Shown here: in pieces, positions 58,101 to 64,000 of the stretch
Numbering within the stretch: position 1 is the first letter of the stretch
Layout: the number at the start of each line of letters is the position of its first letter
DNA from: Protaetia brevitarsis
Lineage: Eukaryota; Arthropoda; Insecta; Coleoptera; Scarabaeidae
DNA: 64,000 nucleotides
Assembly (NCBI GenBank): GCA_004143645.1
Contig: RXPK01000215.1
Span: forward strand, 1,195,371-1,259,370
Direction of reading: 5' to 3'
Position numbers and translations under genes: made by a program
The notes under the pieces: model-generated
Seen by the model: only the letters and a program-made list of their open reading frames with translations
Told to the model about the DNA's origin: nothing
Databases searched by the model: none

Positions 58101-59136
58101 ATATATAGTAACTAATAAGGATTAATCAATTTCATAACTTATGAAATTCTTTTTCAGGAAATATAGAAGCTTCTATGACATTAGTAAACCATCAAATAGT
58201 TGAAAACTCTTCTTGGAGAAAAAAAGTTGGTGAGTAATTGATATTATTTTAATTAATTACTTAGTTTTTATTTTCTAAGTCCGAACCATGCATGTTCATT
58301 TATTGAATTAATTCCAACACAAAAATTTACAGATTCGATATTTGATATCAACCATGAAGGAACGTTAAGAGTTTGACATCAAACATCCTAAAAACCACTA
58401 GACGACAATATTGACGCAAATCCTTCTCTAACAGGAAAAAGCTTAAAAAACCTTTTTCCAGAAGACTGAAATGCTTAAAATTATTTTTGGTGAGTTTTTT
58501 TTTTAATAGCCATTAAGTGATAGTTAAAAATAAAGTAGTTTGTATTTTGCCGTAACGGGGAACACAGTTACTTTTCATAATATCCACGACGACTTGTTGA
58601 CTCTTGGGAAACTTGATAGCCGTTTTCCCTGTTTCTCATCTCTGGTATTGTTTTATTTTTTAATAGTTGTCCTTTTTGATTACAGAGAATCGCGGCAACA
58701 CGATGGCCAAAGGAAAATAGATTATAGTGTTTTCTCTATTATAATATAAAAACGCAATCTAAATTATGTATAAAAAATATGTAGAGTTTTTTTTTTTAAA
58801 TACTGAAATTCTAATTTTATTTGAATTCTAGCAATTTACTTGATGCAAACAGATGTGATTTTGAAAACAATTAAAATATTTTAGGAGACGATGGATGGCA
58901 TGCGAAAATAATAAAATGAACGCAAATGATATCTAATTTACTAAAATTTCTCTCTAGTTTTGTTTAGTAATAATTTGCAAAAAAACATTTTTGGAAGCAC
59001 TTGGAAGTTACATAAAGTTTATTGTACAATTTATTTTGGTTTCATTTGCTGGTATAATCTTTCCTTAAAATATTTTAGTAATTTGTCAAAGTCATATGAA
59101 TAAGAGGTCATATACCCAACTCCTTTTCTTGACTAT
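58101..59136. other. Stretch without recognisable gene
   Basis: AT-rich. A 69-codon frame (58,540-58,749) shows no known motif. Confidence 0.3.
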
Positions 59137-60076
59137 AGCCAAGCTTTAGAGAAAGCTTATACAACTTTGATAAAGGCTTACAACAATCAAAACAAAATAG
59201 GAATTGGATATTAATTTCTTCATTTTCTTGGTTTTAGGTCAAAAATATGGAAATGTACATTAAATAAGGACGTTTTCACTTTGATTTCAAAAGCTTTTTT
59301 CAAGTATACATATCAAAATATAAATTGTAAATGGTGTAAATTATAAGTAAATGTTTAATAAATGATAAATCATAATTCAAAATTCAACAAAACATTGTTT
59401 ACTATGAATTTGATAATTATGATTCATAGTAAACAAAACATTGTCTACTATGAATTTGAATATATCTTATGTTTTTTTAAGATTAGCGTAAATAGTATGT
59501 TTTGATTATTTGTTGTTAGTAGAATATGAAAAATCGAATTTGCAATCAATATGATCTTTAAAATATTGTATTTAGCTATAAAATGAAGTTTATTTTGAAA
59601 TAATTTTAAATTTATAGACATACAAAAGCAGTTAACCATAAAACAGACATATTACAATATAACAATATTTCACAAAACTATATAACTTAATTTTAGAGCT
59701 AATACAATATTTTTAAAGATCTATTTAATTACAAATTCATTTTTCATATTTTATTAACAACAAATAATCAAAACATACTATTTTGAAACGCTATTCTTTA
59801 AATAAAACATAACGAATATATTCAAAATTCATAGTAAACAATGTTTTGTTTATTAAATAAAAAAATATATTATAATTTACACAATTTATAATTTTATTTT
59901 TACATATATCTTGAAAAAGCTCTTGAAATTAAAACGAAACGTCCTTGTTAATGTACTTTTCTATATTTTTATGATCCTAGAAACAAGGAAAAGAAGAAAT
60001 GAATATCAATTCCTATTTTGTTTTGATTGTTACAAACTTTTATCAAGTTTTTACAGGCCTTCTCTAAAGCTTGGCT
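59137..60076. repeat. 0.94-kb near-perfect palindrome (foldback)
   Basis: The left half, from AGCCAAGCTTTAGAGAA at 59,137, and the right half, ending TTCTCTAAAGCTTGGCT at 60,076, are inverted copies along almost the whole length, meeting near 59,600-59,620. Landmarks shared by both halves: CAATCAAAACAAAATAGGAA, AAGGACGTTT, AAACATTGTTTACTATGAAT and AGTATGTTTTGATTATTTGT. There is essentially no loop. It is AT-rich with no coding sequence. Confidence 0.8.
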
Positions 60077-60089
60077 CAACATTGTCATC

Positions 60090-60175
60090 CAACCTTGTCA
60101 TATGCTTTTACAGACAAGCTTATGGAACCTTCGCATGGAAACCTTGTCATATGCTTTTACAGACAAGCTTTAACT
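60090..60175 (+). repeat. Two direct repeats, CTTGTCATATGC type
   Basis: AACCTTGTCATATGCTTTTA followed by CAGACAAGCTT occurs at about 60,090 and 60,141 (51-bp spacing). More diverged CTTGTC/GACAAG words continue to about 60,290. They flank the right side of the large palindrome. Confidence 0.7.
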
Positions 60176-60321
60176 GTTAACCTTGCTTGGGAAAAACCTT
60201 GTCCTTGTGTCAACTAGCAGCTTTCACAACCTGGCAAGTGCTTGCCTTGCATAACAAGCATGTTGACAAGCTTTTTCCCTTGTCGGAAATAATTTAAAAA
60301 GCTTGTATAAACCTTAATTGT

Positions 60322-61059
60322 TATCTGGGGAAGGATTATTTAGTAATATTGTTAATTATTGAAGTGTGCACATTATAGATATAAGAATCATTTTTTTTTG
60401 TCGGAAAGATATTTTTTTTTAGGTTTTTGATTCTCTCATTATAGTTTAAACAGTTAATTTTCCGTTATTCAATTTTGCTGATTCATTTTTAATTATTTAT
60501 CACCTCGGTTGGGTGAGTAGAAGCATTGTTCTTGCTTTTAGTTTTTGCTTTAATGTAAATTTCTAGAAATGTCCGCTTAGTATTATTTAATTTGAAACCA
60601 CTGGATTGGAATTTAAAGATTTTGGATAATGTTCCTGAACAAATATTTTACTTTGTGTTGCATAAGAAATAGCATTGTCCTATGTAATTTTGGATCAGTT
60701 GCAGTTTTATTTTAGGCCAAACTTCAGTCAGGGTTTTTTTCTTGCACAATCTGTAATTTAACCGCATGGTTTAAATAAATTTAATTGTTAATTAGCATCT
60801 TTGGGTTGAAAATTCTGTTCTTTTATTTTTACATTAAAACCTTTTCAATTTTTCGGTTTTTAAAGAGGAAGTCTGATTTCATTCACTCACAATTTATTTT
60901 TCGTGGTTAGATTCAAGTTTTAATTCGCGAGGGTAACTCTGAGGTTAATTGCTCTTTTGCGTTATTTAAAATTTTATCCGTTGAGCTGAGTAATTTAATT
61001 TTTCTTTCTTTGTTAAATTCATTGGTGCATATTTCAATTAATTCTATCAGTACACAGCA
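60322..61059 (+). mobile_element. Solo LTR copy E, 5'-truncated
   Basis: It lacks the first ~400 bp of the LTR family and begins in the AAGTGTGCACATTATAGATA region. Then TCACCTCGGTTGGGTGAGTA, GAAACCACTGGAT (degenerate CCACGTGG), GCATTGTCCTATG, TTCTGTTCTTTTATT and GCGAGGGTAACTCTGAGG, ending TACACAGCA at 61,059, followed by GTAC. Subfamily D/E/F. Confidence 0.82.
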
Positions 61060-61063
61060 GTAC

Positions 61064-62739
61064 GTATCTTTTTTTTAAATTCTTTTACCATTTTACTTTA
61101 CTACCTGATTAAAAAATTTCGTTAACCATTGTTGCACACTCTTATTATGTGATACTTCTTTAGCTGGCCTGAGGTTGCTCGGATTGAGCAAAAACCGGTC
61201 GTGTTATTAAGGTAATTTGTTGAGGAACGTAGACCTTGTTTGATTTCTTTTTCCCTAAATCATGAAATAACTTTTAGCAACCAGTTCTACCTTTGAATGT
61301 CGTTTTCGTAGAATAGTAATTTATTTCAATAATAAAAGAATTTCCTAGAGACATTGACAGAAGATACTTGTAAAATTTGGCTTATAAAAAGTTTTAACTA
61401 ATGTCAGAATTATGTTAATCCACTTCCTCTTCGAAATCACCAGAGCATTTCTCCTTATCCTAAAAAGCCTTCCGTTTCGCACTCTTTGCATAAATAAGAA
61501 TAATTTAAATACCCCATATTTTTGAATACTTCCACTTTTCGACGCGCTAAATCCATCCCTTCCATATTCGAGCCGTATAAAAACCGAATAAATCTAGCAG
61601 AAAATGAGTTCCGCTTAACTCATCCAATTTTTACGTTATTCAAATTTGATCTCGGCGAGGAGGAAAGAAATAAAGGAGTTCCTGTCTCCCGAATAATTCA
61701 TCCATCGCCGTCTCGTCAATTTCTCTTAGTCCACTTCAAATCTAAGAGGGGCCTGTTTCTTTCGCGCGTTTTCTTAGACCGTATATAACAACCGTAATAG
61801 ATCACAGAACGCCTAACTAAAAACAGGCCGAATTAATTGTTATTCACCACGTTGCGTTTAGTCAACCGAGGGAAGTGAAAGAAGCAAACGAAGCAAGAGA
61901 AAGGGGAGGCCTTCACGTTTGAGGATAAGCTTAGGAGATTCGTCGGATTTATCGGGCAGTGGTAAAGTTAAAAAAAAGAGAGAGCAGAGAAGAGCGAAAT
62001 GGACGGAATGGAATTTGTTGTTGTGTATATCGGTTATTTTATCAGGGAACGGAATGACTTTTTGACTTCCCAATTGAAGCGTTTGGTTATTTTACGAGAA
62101 CGCTGGGATGATGGATTGATAATAGTTGATTAAATTTTTGATGTATTTTTTTTTTTTGTGTTTGCGGTTCCGAACTTTCTTTTCCGGGTTGTTTTGTATG
62201 GCTGGTGGATCTGTATGTATCGAGGTTATAGCTTTGTAAGCGTTTCTTGTTTTACTTGAACTTCGTTGGGATTCGATTTATCACGAGAAATTTATTAACA
62301 CCAATTTGGAGTATAATGTAATCACTCAAACTGACGTATATATTTATAAATAACTTCATATGTGTGTAGTAAATTAATATTTTTTTTCTCTCTGATTTAT
62401 TTGTGTAGATTCTTTAGTGATTCTTTTAAAGTGTTGGCACTCCGGATTAGCCTTAAAGTGCCGCTAAAGCTAGAAATCTGAAATTAAAGCGGGTCACGGT
62501 TGTACTGTAAATACTGTACTGTAAAAATTACCTCAATCGATGCCACCCCATTCGAGATATCAATAAGAGTAGAAAAAGTATTTTTTTTTTCTCAGGAATG
62601 ACTTAAGGTATCATGTTAAAAAAGCATCTAATTAAGAACTTATTGTGTAGTTATGCAGTATTTAGAAAGAAGACGTACACCGATAGATATCTGCATGCAA
62701 GATCTTACCATCATCCGATGCAGAAGAAGACATTAATAC
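61064..62739. other. Stretch without recognisable gene
   Basis: Bases 61,420-62,060 are less AT-rich and CpG-richer, with an 88-codon plus frame (61,522-61,788) lacking known motifs. The rest is AT-rich. Possibly host DNA. Confidence 0.35.
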
Positions 62740-63593
62740 AAACATCGCTATCCAGAGCCGAAACCATCATGTGACGAACAACATCTTACCATGAAAAATA
62801 CATTGGAGAAAGCATAAAGAACAATGGTTACACTGAATCGACATAAAAGAGCCATAAGAAGAGACGACACTGGAAAAACTACAGAACCACGAAGAGGGAT
62901 GGCGTAACACCTTACATAGCAGGAGTCACCGAAAAATAGCCAAATTTGAAGAAACGAACGTACCAAGGACGCTTCGGACTGCAACGTCGATCCAGCAGTA
63001 CCTACCGACCGCAAAGGATGAAGATACCCAAGGGGCGCACAGAAGGTACCACAAGAAACACCCAATGCGGACAGTGCTACGTCGGACAAACAGGAAGAGC
63101 CACGACTAAGAAAAAAAACACGAAGGGACGCAAGACTAAGAAGAACGACAATCAGCCTCAGAGGAAAATGCACGACACGGACACAAAATGGGATTCAAGA
63201 TGTAAAAGTAAAATACCACCAGAACTACGGGAAAAGACTCATAGAGCAAATAAAATAGAGAAGAATAAACCGTTACAGAGAAGAAAGGTACGTCAAAGCA
63301 CACGTGAAGACCTACTACGAACCTCACGGTCAATGGAGCGCAAACTACACGGTTGGATGCACCAGGGCGTATATAAGAAGAATTCGAACCATGGAGAATC
63401 AGTCAGTATCCGAAAAAGCTGTCGTCATGAACAGCGAAATTGGAGCGAAAGTTTGAAAACGGCAAACCCGCAGAAGTGTTGTTATAACTATGATGGCCAT
63501 TTACAAAAATCAAAGCTAATTTCCGTTCACTTAGTTCAAAATTTATGTTATTTTAAAGTGTTTTTTTTTTTTTTGCTATATGAGACTGTATAG
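62740..63593 (+). pseudogene. Penelope-like element, GIY-YIG endonuclease region, broken
   Basis: The segment before the nuclease (YIAGVTEK near 62,922; in another frame IQQYLPTAKDEDTQG near 62,995) is followed at 63,066-63,098 by CGQCYVGQTGR, the characteristic start of the GIY-YIG nuclease of Penelope-like retroelements. The downstream SASEENARHGHKMGF and HQNYGKRLIEQIK pieces in other frames match the order of that domain. The long open frame 62,946-63,593 is therefore a mosaic of true and shifted frames. The reverse transcriptase upstream is lost. Family role: the nuclease nicks target DNA for insertion. Confidence 0.72.
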
Positions 63594-64000
63594 ACATTTA
63601 GGTTTCTGATACGTTGCATAAATGGCACATTTCGCATACACAATAACTTACACGTTGTCAAGTCGTACTGAATCACAAGGGTTTTTATTGTAGGCTACTT
63701 CCTCCTTCCCAACGTACGTTGAGCCACACTGACTTCGGCATTCACAAGCCTGTACAGAGTCAAATTTTCAAAGTTGCTACTTGGGGCTTTTACCGATAAT
63801 GATTACTCCATTCATGTTAATGCTCCAATTTTAATTCTTAATATTTATAATTATACAGAACTAAGTTACTATTATTGTTTTCCATACTAGCGGTTGTGCA
63901 AATAAATATCCAATTGTAGGAACAAGATATTTCAAATAAGTAAACTTCGGATAACAATTCAATATAACCAAAGATTTGTAGTTTTAAAATAAATTTAAAA
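63574..64000 (+). repeat. Right arm of the 6-kb-spaced inverted repeat
   Basis: Follows the Penelope-like ORF directly and matches 57,000-57,405 in inverted orientation up to, or nearly up to, the window edge, so the true length is unknown. It is most simply the 3' non-coding part of the Penelope-like element. Confidence 0.7.

Noticed and set aside
62748..63173. 141-codon minus frame with hydrophobic character
   Set aside because: It is antisense to the Penelope-like GIY-YIG region, which has recognisable motifs on the plus strand.

Overview
This window looks like a piece of an arthropod, most likely insect, nuclear genome. It is AT-rich and nearly all of it is degraded transposable elements: many 5'-truncated non-LTR retrotransposons (LINEs), mariner-like and hAT DNA transposons, solo LTRs, a Penelope-like fragment, a probable 5S-rRNA-derived SINE and several foldback elements. 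I see no intact host protein-coding gene, no tRNA or rRNA gene, no CRISPR and no bacterial-type operon. Species and order cannot be fixed from the sequence.

Layout. 0-9 kb: a mariner-like relic at the left edge, two (TCTA)n-tailed LINEs, a 2.05-kb hAT element with an 8-bp target duplication, then a minus-strand LINE nested inside a plus-strand LINE. 9.5-12.7 kb: a 3.18-kb element with about 470-bp terminal inverted repeats, containing a smaller foldback. 13.9-21.9 kb: minus-strand LINEs of at least three clades (an RNase H-bearing I/LOA-like element with a TTAGA-type tail, a Jockey/CR1-like element with a (TAAA)n tail, an RTE-like element) and a plus-strand fragment. 22.5 kb: a 465-bp solo LTR whose promoter carries a five-unit heat-shock element, a TATA box and an initiator-like start. 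23.4-28 kb: the longest LINE of the window, a mariner-like relic and an I/LOA-like LINE with RNase H. 29-37 kb: three copies of a 1.1-1.2-kb LTR, two tandem 5S-like SINEs and a LINE with a 364-codon open frame. 37-53 kb: RNase H and RT relics, two more LTR copies, a Gypsy-type RT relic and long stretches without recognisable genes. 53-56 kb: a 2.58-kb mariner-like element with about 500-bp inverted repeats, inserted in a LINE. 57-64 kb: tandem repeats, a 0.94-kb near-perfect palindrome, a sixth LTR copy, and a Penelope-like GIY-YIG fragment whose 3' flank recurs inverted 6 kb away.

How it fits together. The coding pieces are mobile-element enzymes (reverse transcriptase, RNase H, transposase, GIY-YIG nuclease), all broken or truncated. 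Nesting gives relative ages: LTR into LINE 3'UTR, LINE into LINE, mariner into LINE. Insertion duplications (GTAT, GTAC, CTAC and ATAT for the large LTR; GTAT for the small LTR; ATAAATAA for hAT; TA for mariner) are readable and set element boundaries. The most noteworthy signals are the heat-shock-type promoter in a solo LTR, the six-copy LTR family in two subfamilies, the 5S-derived SINE pair, and the long-inverted-repeat DNA elements.
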